Assembly (NCBI GenBank): GCA_964442605.1
Contig: CAYTZR010000024.1
Location: 1 to 29,417, forward strand
Direction of reading: 5' to 3'
DNA length: 29,417 bases
From: Monoglobus sp964442605
GTDB lineage: Bacteria > Bacillota > Clostridia > Monoglobales > Monoglobaceae
How positions within the stretch are numbered: the first letter of the stretch is position 1; each line of letters starts with the position of its first letter. The position numbers and the translations under genes were made by a program. The notes beneath the pieces were generated by a model. It had not been told where the DNA came from. It saw only the letters and a program-made list of their open reading frames with translations, and ran no database searches. This document shows, piece after piece, positions 7,053-13,165 of the stretch.

Positions 7053-7361
7053 TTATATTAAATGAGTTATCAGCTTTACAATCATTACGGTAGCGCCGAC
7101 AACTATCATTGATGATGCCAGCCACATAATCCCTTGTACCAGCGCGCGCTTTCGGGGAGCCGCTTTTTCTGTATGAGAGGCGGGATACAGCAAGCCGTTT
7201 ATTATTCTGTGAGCCTCCAGAACTATATCGCTTTCAAAGCCCCTGCCCGCAAGACCTTTGCTCTTGTCGTCCTTGTCGCGCAGTATGAATATGGCCTGCT
7301 CGATTTTGTCCGATCTTATGTCGTTGATAATTACCACCTGACGCTTGTTCTTTAAAATCAT
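7053..7361 (-). CDS. Small C-terminally membrane-anchored protein of unknown function
   Basis: 102 residues, not recognised as a named family. Seen: a soluble N-terminal part, VVIINDIRSDKIEQAIFILRDK, then DIVLEAHRIING, a basic stretch (PRKRA), and one strongly hydrophobic segment at about residues 78-98 near the C-terminus. This suggests a tail-anchored cytoplasmic protein. GGGGTGA precedes the ATG at a good distance, so translation is plausible. It lies just upstream of the SLOG-family gene on the same strand, but that gene has its own promoter. Confidence 0.75.
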   Translation of the reverse strand: MILKNKRQVVIINDIRSDKIEQAIFILRDKDDKSKGLAGRGFESDIVLEAHRIINGLLYPASHTEKAAPRKRALVQGIMWLASSMIVVGATVMIVKLITHLI

Positions 7362-7453
7362 GCTATCACCCCGGCAAATAAATTTATGTATATAGTATTA
7401 ACACGATTTTGCCAAATATACCCTTTAAATATATATTTGTGTATTCGCGAGAT

Positions 7454-7470
7454 GGGAGGAGGGGAGGAGG
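7454..7470 (+). other. G-rich tract with four or more GG runs
   Basis: GGGAGGAGGGGAGGAGG on the plus strand, in the intergenic gap between the small membrane-protein gene and the HlyD-like gene. It could form a two-tier G-quadruplex. It is just beyond the terminator of the HlyD-like gene. Confidence 0.5.
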
Positions 7471-7488
7471 ATTTTTGTAAAAAGAATA

Positions 7489-7522
7489 ACGGAGTGCAGT
7501 CGTTTTAACGATTACACTCCGT
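7489..7522 (-). terminator. Rho-independent terminator of the envelope cluster
   Basis: ACGGAGTG (7489-7496) pairs with CACTCCGT (7515-7522). The inner part TCG/CGA extends the stem around a TTTTAA-type loop. Read on the minus strand it is followed by TTATTCTTTTTAC. The stop codon of the HlyD-like gene (7512-7514) lies inside the stem. Confidence 0.85.
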
Positions 7523-9008
7523 CTTCGGCGGGCAAATATTCGGTACTGTCCATAATCATATCCGAGTCCGAAAAATACTCGCCCGGCAATATTTCCCCGT
7601 CATAAATTTCCGCTTCGGCATCATCGGATTTTATTATTTTTGTATTAGCGTTAATTCCGTCAAAATATATTTCCGAGCTGTCTTTATCGGGATATTCGTT
7701 ACCTTTGACGATATATTGTTTTTCGACCGTGAATTCGTTATCCGAATTTTCTTTTGCTATAAAAACATATTCGCCGTTTTCTTCCTCAAATATATATTCA
7801 TTAGGAATATCATAAATATATGTTCTGTCCGATGAAGTCAAGGCAGCTTCTACATTCATGCCGTAAACCCAATTTACATCATTGCCTGACACGTCAATGT
7901 ATGCTTCATAAAAATTTTCGGCTGTTTCTTCATCTGATACCGGAACCATTATAAGCTTCCAAATATAACCTTTTACAGTTTTCCCGCCGGCAGGAGGGAT
8001 TGAAACCAAAGCCGGCATTCCTTCATAGATTGAGAAAATATTTTGTTCGGGAATAAGAACTTTTACAATGGCGCTATTCATATCAGCTATTTTTACGATA
8101 CATTCCTCCGAAGCCGGTGCACCGGCGGACACGTTTACTGTCGTAATTATACCGTCTTGCGGCGCGGTCACAACCGCTTTGTCAATCTGTGCCTTTAGCC
8201 GCGCCAACTCATCAGAGTTTTGACCGGCTTCGGATACTTCTTCGTTAATTAGGTCAATACAATCCTGAATGGCACGGTTACACTCGAGCTCAATATCGGC
8301 ATAAGCTTCTTTATATTCCTTGAGCTCTTTTTCAAGAGAAATCAATTCATTATCCAGTTCTTCAATTTCGTTTGCGTAATCTTCAGCGGATGATTTTTCT
8401 GTATATTCGTCGGCAGATTCGGTGTCGTCTTCTGCTTTTGAGTCAGAAATAAGGGAATCTTGGCTTAAAGCTTCCGTATACAGGATTTTTGCGGCTTCGG
8501 ACTTTGATTTTAGATTCTCAATTTCGGATTGCGCGGAGGCTATATTTTCGTTGGCTTTTGCAAGCTGCCGATCCTTATCATCAACCGCATTTTGCAGTTC
8601 ACGCTGATTTTCATCATGGGTAACACGTTCCTGCTCTAAAGCTGATTGTTCTTCTTTTTCCAGTGCAGCAATTTCACTTTCGATTTCCGCTGTATCAAAA
8701 CGACACAATACATCGCCGTTTTTTACAAAATCGCCGACAGAAACATATAAGTCAGACACAGATGCCGTTATATCAGTGACTATGGTTGATATATTTTTGC
8801 TTTCAACCGCGCCGTCAAGGATTATCATATCCGATTGATTAACAGACAAGTCATAAATTGAAATGGATCTGGTATCATCCTCTGATTCGATTGGTTCTTC
8901 TTCGGTTCTGTCGGCAATAATAAAAACTGCGCATAATACAGCTAAAACGCAAGCTGATAAAACAATTATAACACGTTTTTTGCGAGTATTATTTGACAAC
9001 TTTTTCAT
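7512..9008 (-). CDS. HlyD-family membrane-fusion/efflux adaptor protein
   Basis: 498 residues. Seen: an N-terminal membrane anchor at about 13-32; a half-lipoyl segment at ~70-105 (ITASVSDLYVSVGDFVKNGD, then VLCRFDT); a long acidic coiled coil from about 110 to 275 rich in Glu, Ala and Lys; the second half-lipoyl segment, VTAPQDGIITTVNVSAG; then beta-barrel and membrane-proximal domains. This is the standard MFP order. Known: such adaptors work with ABC or RND transporters, and in Gram-positive cells with MacB-like ABC exporters. No transporter gene is visible beside it. It starts 10 nt after the SLH gene and shows no strong RBS, so translational coupling is likely. The terminator overlaps its stop. 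Confidence 0.85.
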   Translation of the reverse strand: MKKLSNNTRKKRVIIVLSACVLAVLCAVFIIADRTEEEPIESEDDTRSISIYDLSVNQSDMIILDGAVESKNISTIVTDITASVSDLYVSVGDFVKNGDVLCRFDTAEIESEIAALEKEEQSALEQERVTHDENQRELQNAVDDKDRQLAKANENIASAQSEIENLKSKSEAAKILYTEALSQDSLISDSKAEDDTESADEYTEKSSAEDYANEIEELDNELISLEKELKEYKEAYADIELECNRAIQDCIDLINEEVSEAGQNSDELARLKAQIDKAVVTAPQDGIITTVNVSAGAPASEECIVKIADMNSAIVKVLIPEQNIFSIYEGMPALVSIPPAGGKTVKGYIWKLIMVPVSDEETAENFYEAYIDVSGNDVNWVYGMNVEAALTSSDRTYIYDIPNEYIFEEENGEYVFIAKENSDNEFTVEKQYIVKGNEYPDKDSSEIYFDGINANTKIIKSDDAEAEIYDGEILPGEYFSDSDMIMDSTEYLPAEDGV

Positions 9009-9018
9009 TTTAATCAGA

Positions 9019-10536
9019 TTAATTTAAAAATTTTTTACAGCAGCGCAAGGAAATAGCGATTGCCTGCTCCTTAGTCGATGTGGCGTAACCGTTGGCTTTC
9101 TGCCAATCTGTAATATTTTGAGGCGCAAAATGCGTGTTATCCACTCCTAAAACAATATCATTTTTTGCCATATAGTATACCGATTCCTTTGCGTAATCGG
9201 ATATATCGTCGTCATCGTCAAACAACCGCGTTCCACTTGTATCAAACGAATATTTACTGTCATTTTTTATTGACCAGCCGTCATACATACACTTTTTTAC
9301 AACTCTGCCGAGCATAACACATAAGTCCTGACGGCTTATCGCACTGTCGGGTGCAAATTCTGTATTACTCACTCCCAAAATCAGACCTAAATCATACGCA
9401 ATAGAGATATAGTCAATATAGTCGCTTTTTCTGTAATAGCAATCCGTAAACGGGGTGTAAAAAATATCGGTGTCGTCAAAATTAATATAGTCGCCTGATA
9501 AGCTCTTATAAAGGTAAACAGCTATCGCCGTAAATTTTTCACGCGTAATTACCTCTGTTAAATCTTCGCTCATCATTATATCGGGAATAAGATCATATTC
9601 AAGAGCCTCGGCGATTTCTTCCTCCGCCCAGTCCGAGGAAATCAGATTATTGCTATAATTAGTGTTATCGTTTGTATATTTGTCCTCATATTCCTCATCA
9701 TCATAAGCTTCTTCGTAATCATCATTGTCTTCCTCGTCGCTATAGCTTTCGCTATCATCATAATTGCTATCAATTTTCGATTCCGATTCATATTCGGAAT
9801 CATTAGTATCTGTGGTTGTCTCAAAATTACTTTTATTGCTTTCGTTTTCAGATTTAACTATTATTTCTTCAGTGGAAATATCACTTGCGACATATCCTTC
9901 CCTTGTAGCTATTGCCCTCACGTTTGCACTGTCATATATCTTAAAGCTACTGACGTATAATTCAGATTTTGTAGTTGGTTTACTGCCATCTGTAGTATAA
10001 TAGATGTCCGCATTTTTATCCGCTGTTAAGGTCACTATTTCGCAACCATCTCCCTCCATTGAAGAAATTTCTGGAGCATCGAGTTGCTCAACGGTGATTT
10101 CTGTGCTTATTTCATCACTCATTATGTTATTAATACAGGCAATGGCGCGAAATTTATATGTCCCCGGCTCTGTTATTTCAATATCATCAGTATATTCCAT
10201 AAGATTGTTTGATTGATAATAATATTTGCCGTCTTTAGGGTCTGTTCCGTCAAGTGTATACTTAATATACGAATTAACGGAAGACACTAAATGCGAAGGA
10301 CTCGCCCCAACAGTAATAAAGGCTGGTGTAATAACCGAGATGGAAGACTCTTCATCTTCTACTCCATCATCATATTCCTCGACCTGATGTTCCATAGAGA
10401 TACTCTTTCCGCCAATTATATCCTCAATTTCCGCCGACAATACAACTCTTTTTTGCGTTGCGCCAATTACATCAAATGAAGATAATGTTAAAATGCATAT
10501 TATTACAATAAAAGACCATATTTTTTTCATGTTCAA
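9019..10536 (-). CDS. S-layer-homology protein with chitobiase-C-like domains
   Basis: 505 residues. Seen: a signal peptide at 1-26. Two CHB_HEX_C-like beta-sandwich domains lie at ~65-150 and ~152-228, each with the hallmark YTLDGTDP or YYTTDGSKPT. A very acidic Ser/Asp/Glu/Tyr linker at ~230-298 is followed by three SLH modules (~300-348, ~360-412, ~436-505), with ITREKFTAIAVYLYK and the GLILGVSNTEFAPDSAISRQ repeat core. Known: SLH modules bind pyruvylated secondary cell-wall polymers and hold proteins in the S-layer. Inferred: a wall-attached structural or scaffold protein. GAGGTGAT precedes the ATG. It is followed at 10 nt by the HlyD-like gene and preceded by a hairpin that may terminate or attenuate transcription from the upstream genes. 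Confidence 0.85.
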   Translation of the reverse strand: MNMKKIWSFIVIICILTLSSFDVIGATQKRVVLSAEIEDIIGGKSISMEHQVEEYDDGVEDEESSISVITPAFITVGASPSHLVSSVNSYIKYTLDGTDPKDGKYYYQSNNLMEYTDDIEITEPGTYKFRAIACINNIMSDEISTEITVEQLDAPEISSMEGDGCEIVTLTADKNADIYYTTDGSKPTTKSELYVSSFKIYDSANVRAIATREGYVASDISTEEIIVKSENESNKSNFETTTDTNDSEYESESKIDSNYDDSESYSDEEDNDDYEEAYDDEEYEDKYTNDNTNYSNNLISSDWAEEEIAEALEYDLIPDIMMSEDLTEVITREKFTAIAVYLYKSLSGDYINFDDTDIFYTPFTDCYYRKSDYIDYISIAYDLGLILGVSNTEFAPDSAISRQDLCVMLGRVVKKCMYDGWSIKNDSKYSFDTSGTRLFDDDDDISDYAKESVYYMAKNDIVLGVDNTHFAPQNITDWQKANGYATSTKEQAIAISLRCCKKFLN

Positions 10537-10551
10537 TCACCTCGTTTTATA

Positions 10552-10581
10552 ATCAAGCGGGAGATCGCTCCCCCGCTTGAT
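10552..10581 (-). terminator. Strong hairpin between the SH3-hydrolase and SLH genes
   Basis: ATCAAGCGGG (10552-10561) pairs perfectly with CCCGCTTGAT (10572-10581), and the inner GAG/CTC lengthens the stem. On the minus strand it is followed by TATAAAAC rather than a run of T, so it may be a partial terminator, attenuator or RNA-stabilising element. Confidence 0.65.
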
Positions 10582-10598
10582 CAAATGTTAAACTGATT

Positions 10599-11621
10599 TT
10601 ACTTCAATTTATAATTTTTAGCGGTATAAACGCTCATTGCCACATTTTTATTGCAAAGTTGCGCCCATGTATATGTGTTTTTTGTTATTGTATTTTTCCC
10701 ATCGGTATTGCACTCGTACCAAGTTACACCGCTTGAAGATACTGAAACAACTATTGCAGAATGGCTTCCTCCGTGTGTACGTCTCATTTGCACAAAATCA
10801 CCCGCACGCGCCGTTGAAAATAAATTTTTTACGTTCGTTGTTGTCAATGAAGAAACAGAACCTACAACCTTTGTATTACTGGAATTATAATTTATTTTAT
10901 AATTGTTTGGTTTAGAGCAGGTTGAGCCTATAATATATCCAAACAAAACATTGTGAACGCTTTTTGCAAATCCTTTACATTGTTCGCTTGAATAAGGTCC
11001 TGTGTATGTAGTATTTAACTTATATGTTCCTGATTTTTGCATGGTTGTTATTTTATTTAAAACTTGTTGTTCTGTACTTGTTGTGCTTGTTGTCTTCTCT
11101 TTAATCTCACTTGTTTTAACCCAGCCCATTTTGTAGCCGCCTGAAATAGGATATATGCACTGTGTATAATTACCTTTGGCTGTCAGCTTATAGCATAGGT
11201 CTCCAGCTGAAATTGAGCCAAAAGAATTTTTCCCGTCCGAGCGTCTGTATGTAGTGATTTTATTTGCCTGCGTCCATTTGCTTGCCGCTCCACCAGATAT
11301 GTTATAGCTTGTAAACGCGCTTCTTGCAAACCATGCTGTTTTCGTGCCGCCTGAAACGGGATATTTTACCTGAACAGCGTTGCCGCTGATTTGCAGAATT
11401 TTACACTCATCAGTTGAACAAGTGATATATCCGCCTGTTTTTGTTTTTAAATCCTTTGCTTTGTAAGCGTAAACACTGCCCGACGAATTTAGCGTATAGC
11501 AGGTTATAGACTTGCTTGATGAGATTGACGGTAGTGATACCGCCGCGAATGCCTGTGCGGTAAATGCGAACATCATCGCAAATACCAATAAAATTGATAG
11601 TACTCTCTTTGTCTTTTTCAT
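10599..11621 (-). CDS. Secreted SH3-like / NlpC-P60- or CHAP-like cysteine hydrolase
   Basis: 340 residues. Seen: a signal peptide at 1-26 (TAQAFA). Two SH3-like segments lie at ~38-100 and ~118-173, each ending in a Y-P-V/I-S-G-G-x-K-x-x-W pattern, and a Thr/Ser linker follows. The C-terminal domain (~185-335) has candidate catalytic residues Cys215 (EQCKGFAKSV), His287 (GGSHSAIVVS) and Glu303/Asn305 (WYECNTDG). Known: NlpC/P60 and CHAP enzymes cleave peptidoglycan peptides with a Cys-His-polar triad. Inferred: a wall amidase or endopeptidase targeted by its SH3 modules. AAGGAGA precedes the ATG. It lies 25 nt downstream of a smaller paralogue with the same Cys/His/Glu-x-Asn pattern. Confidence 0.8.
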   Translation of the reverse strand: MKKTKRVLSILLVFAMMFAFTAQAFAAVSLPSISSSKSITCYTLNSSGSVYAYKAKDLKTKTGGYITCSTDECKILQISGNAVQVKYPVSGGTKTAWFARSAFTSYNISGGAASKWTQANKITTYRRSDGKNSFGSISAGDLCYKLTAKGNYTQCIYPISGGYKMGWVKTSEIKEKTTSTTSTEQQVLNKITTMQKSGTYKLNTTYTGPYSSEQCKGFAKSVHNVLFGYIIGSTCSKPNNYKINYNSSNTKVVGSVSSLTTTNVKNLFSTARAGDFVQMRRTHGGSHSAIVVSVSSSGVTWYECNTDGKNTITKNTYTWAQLCNKNVAMSVYTAKNYKLK

Positions 11622-11646
11622 TTTGTTTCTCCTTATATTAAATCAG

Positions 11647-12177
11647 TCACTGCATATGATAGCCAGCTGAGAATGTCCTAAATTTCTTGCCGTTGCGATA
11701 CAAAGTATTACCCTTTACTGTATATGTTCCATTGCTGACAACAACCTTGCCTCCCCAGTTGCCTTCTGCAACTTTCAATTTTTGACCGCTTCTTGAAATC
11801 ACCACAAACCAGTGCTGAGATCCTGTAACTTTTATTACATCGCCGGCTTTTATATCCTTTGGATTTGTAAACTTTTTACCTGATGTATAGCTGTTTTTTC
11901 CAAAAACATATTTGCAAAAATCCACCGCATATGCGCAGCATCCCGAAGCGCTGTATGTTGATAGCTTAGGTTTTTGCGACGCAGTCCACTTGACACCATT
12001 TTTCCAGCGACTATCTGCCAAAAATTTATTTACTTTTGTTGTATATGAGCTTGCAGCCTCAACGGTTACTGTTGTAGTGGCTTGTAGCGATACAGTCGTA
12101 ATTGTTGTTGCTGTAAACATCATACACACAGTAAGAATAGCTGAAAACACTCTTTTAATTTTGTTTGTCTTTTTCAT
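11647..12177 (-). CDS. Small secreted CHAP/NlpC-like cysteine hydrolase
   Basis: 176 residues from ATG 12177, which is preceded at 7 nt by AAGGGTG. The frame is open to a TTG at 12249, but that runs through a leader hairpin. Seen: a signal peptide at 1-41 (VEA/ASS). A single domain follows, with Cys80 in SGCCAYAVDF, His122 in GSQHWFVV, and Glu138/Asn140 in VAEGNWGGK. The order and spacing match the C-terminal domain of the neighbouring SH3-hydrolase (C-x-x-F/Y-A, then H, then E-x-N). Known: these are papain-like amidase folds acting on peptidoglycan or related amides. Inferred: a paralogous exported hydrolase. It is the first gene of the divergently controlled cluster, downstream of a consensus promoter and a long leader. 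Confidence 0.78.
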   Translation of the reverse strand: MKKTNKIKRVFSAILTVCMMFTATTITTVSLQATTTVTVEAASSYTTKVNKFLADSRWKNGVKWTASQKPKLSTYSASGCCAYAVDFCKYVFGKNSYTSGKKFTNPKDIKAGDVIKVTGSQHWFVVISRSGQKLKVAEGNWGGKVVVSNGTYTVKGNTLYRNGKKFRTFSAGYHMQ

Positions 12178-12232
12178 AGTTAAACACCCTTTCTTTTTGA
12201 AATTCATACAACACATACATATAACTGTTTCT

Positions 12233-12247
12233 GCTGAGTTGCTCAGC
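12233..12247 (-). other. Leader hairpin
   Basis: GCTGAG (12233-12238) and CTCAGC (12242-12247) form a perfect stem with a 3-nt loop; flanking T12232-A12248 adds one pair. It lies in the 5' leader, about 55 nt upstream of the small hydrolase start codon. Confidence 0.6.
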
Positions 12248-12321
12248 AATATTTACCTGCTCATATACATTTATTATAATAGTGTATATTTGCGCGGTAA
12301 TTGATATGTTTTTATGGCTTG

Positions 12322-12336
12322 TTATGTCCACGTCAT
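12322..12336 (-). CDS. Four-codon leader ORF (Met-Thr-Trp-Thr)
   Basis: On the minus strand AAGGAGGT (12351-12344), a 7-nt spacer and ATG (12336-12334) form an ideal start site. The frame then reads ATG ACG TGG ACA TAA. It lies about 40 nt downstream of the predicted transcription start and about 145 nt before the small hydrolase gene. It may be a regulatory upstream ORF or the relic of a lost gene start; the sequence does not decide. Confidence 0.4.
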   Translation of the reverse strand: MTWT

Positions 12337-12381
12337 AACTATAACCTCCTTAAAATAATCTTATTTTTTATGATTATTTTA

Positions 12382-12410
12382 ATTATAATCACGTTTTACG
12401 AGATTGTCAA
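12382..12410 (-). promoter_or_regulatory. Consensus promoter of the envelope cluster
   Basis: On the minus strand, TTGACA (12410-12405), a 17-nt spacer and TATAAT (12387-12382) match the housekeeping consensus exactly. The spacer holds ATCTCGTAAAA, one of the sites repeated in front of the XRE gene, so a repressor bound there would cover the promoter. Confidence 0.85.
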
Positions 12411-12457
12411 GCATAAAATCATATTTTTTGAGATTTTACTATAAAATATCTCATTTT
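12387..12457. promoter_or_regulatory. Operator-like repeats between the XRE gene and the envelope cluster
   Basis: A 30-bp direct repeat starts at 12387 (AATCACGTTTTACGAGATT) and 12417 (AATCATATTTTTTGAGATT). GAGAT cores lie at 12400-12404 and 12430-12434, and an inverted ATCTC at 12448-12452. The last two form the imperfect palindrome GAGATTTTA-CTA-TAAAATATCTC. The first site lies inside the minus-strand promoter. The arrangement fits binding of the divergently encoded XRE protein; this is inference. Confidence 0.6.
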
Positions 12458-12485
12458 ACAGTAGAATATAATTGAGGTGGTAAGA

Positions 12486-12809
12486 ATGAAATTCGCTGAA
12501 AGGTTGAGAAATTTGCGGGAAGATTGTGATGAAAAGCAAAAGGATATTGCAAAAATACTGTTTATCTCGCCAAATATGGTGAGTTCATACGAGCTTGGCA
12601 AGCACTTTCCCAAAAACGAAACCTCTCTAAAGACTCTGGCGGATCATTTTGACGTAAGCATCGACTATCTTTTGGGCTATTCCGACATACCGAGATATGA
12701 CAATATAGAAAAATACTCCGTTATACTGGCGGCTCTTGACGGACTTGACGAAAGCAATTATAAGTCCGTTACGGATTACATCTTATTTTTGAAGTTAAAT
12801 AGGCAATAA
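12486..12809 (+). CDS. XRE-family helix-turn-helix regulator
   Basis: 107 residues from ATG 12486, preceded at 5 nt by GAGGTGG; an upstream in-frame GTG lies within that RBS and is rejected. Seen: a Cro/CI-type HTH at about residues 3-60 (RLRNLREDCDEKQKDIAKIL, then ISPNMVSSYELGKHFP), with the DHFDVSIDYLLGYSD end typical of the family. A short acidic C-terminal region with a helix ending in YILFLKLNRQ may serve dimerisation. Known: such proteins bind palindromic or repeated operators and often repress themselves and neighbours. It is divergent from the envelope cluster, with operator-like repeats between them. No metal- or peptide-sensing domain is visible. Confidence 0.9.
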   Translation: MKFAERLRNLREDCDEKQKDIAKILFISPNMVSSYELGKHFPKNETSLKTLADHFDVSIDYLLGYSDIPRYDNIEKYSVILAALDGLDESNYKSVTDYILFLKLNRQ

Positions 12810-12832
12810 ATCCGTAAATCTGAGAGAAGTCA

Positions 12833-12862
12833 ACAAAAAAACGCCCGAAAATCGGCGGGCGT
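12833..12862 (-). terminator. Rho-independent terminator facing the minus strand
   Basis: ACGCCCG (12841-12847) pairs with CGGGCGT (12856-12862). The A-run at 12834-12840 becomes a T-tract on the minus strand, so the canonical terminator reads leftward. On the plus strand it may still end XRE transcripts weakly. It could block minus-strand read-through from the pectate lyase side into the XRE gene. Confidence 0.75.
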
Positions 12863-12864
12863 AC

Positions 12865-12893
12865 TTGACATGACTCAAAATTTATGTTATTAT
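12865..12893 (+). promoter_or_regulatory. Promoter of tRNA-Gly
   Basis: TTGACA (12865-12870), a 17-nt spacer and TATTAT (12888-12893). The tRNA begins about 127 nt later. The leader can fold, GCGGTA...TACCGC being the clearest stem (about 12907-12950). Confidence 0.8.
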
Positions 12894-13020
12894 AGCTAAA
12901 GCGGTGGTGCGGTAGCGCCTAAATTCCGGCTGTTACCGCCCATAAATCGCGATATTTTATTATAAAAAAATTGATTTTACGAAAAAGTCTGCATGCCAAT
13001 CATGGCGTCGGCATATTTAT

Positions 13021-13095
13021 GCGGGAGTGGCTCAATGGTAGAGCGTCACCTTCCCAAGGTGAATGTTGCGGGTTCGAGTCCCGTCTTCCGCTCCA
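13021..13095 (+). tRNA. tRNA-Gly (anticodon CCC)
   Basis: The acceptor stem GCGGGAG/CTTCCGC has one G-T pair. D-arm GCTC-AATGGTA-GAGC, anticodon stem TCACC/GGTGA with loop TTCCCAA (anticodon CCC), T-arm GCGGG-TTCGAGT-CCCGT and an encoded CCA at 13093-13095 complete the cloverleaf. It decodes GGG. Confidence 0.96.
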
Positions 13096-13097
13096 AC

Positions 13098-13132
13098 CGC
13101 GGCAAGCCTTTATGGCTTGCCGCGTTATTTTA
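13098..13132 (+). terminator. Rho-independent terminator of tRNA-Gly
   Basis: CGCGGCAAGCC (13098-13108) pairs perfectly over 11 bp with GGCTTGCCGCG (13114-13124) around a TTTAT loop and is followed by TTATTTTAT. Confidence 0.9.
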
Positions 13133-13165
13133 TCAACAAATCACAAATAATGTATTTATTGACCG

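Noticed and set aside
12467..12472. TATAAT as the -10 of the XRE gene
   Set aside because: Transcription would start inside the RBS at about 12479 and no -35 lies at the right distance.
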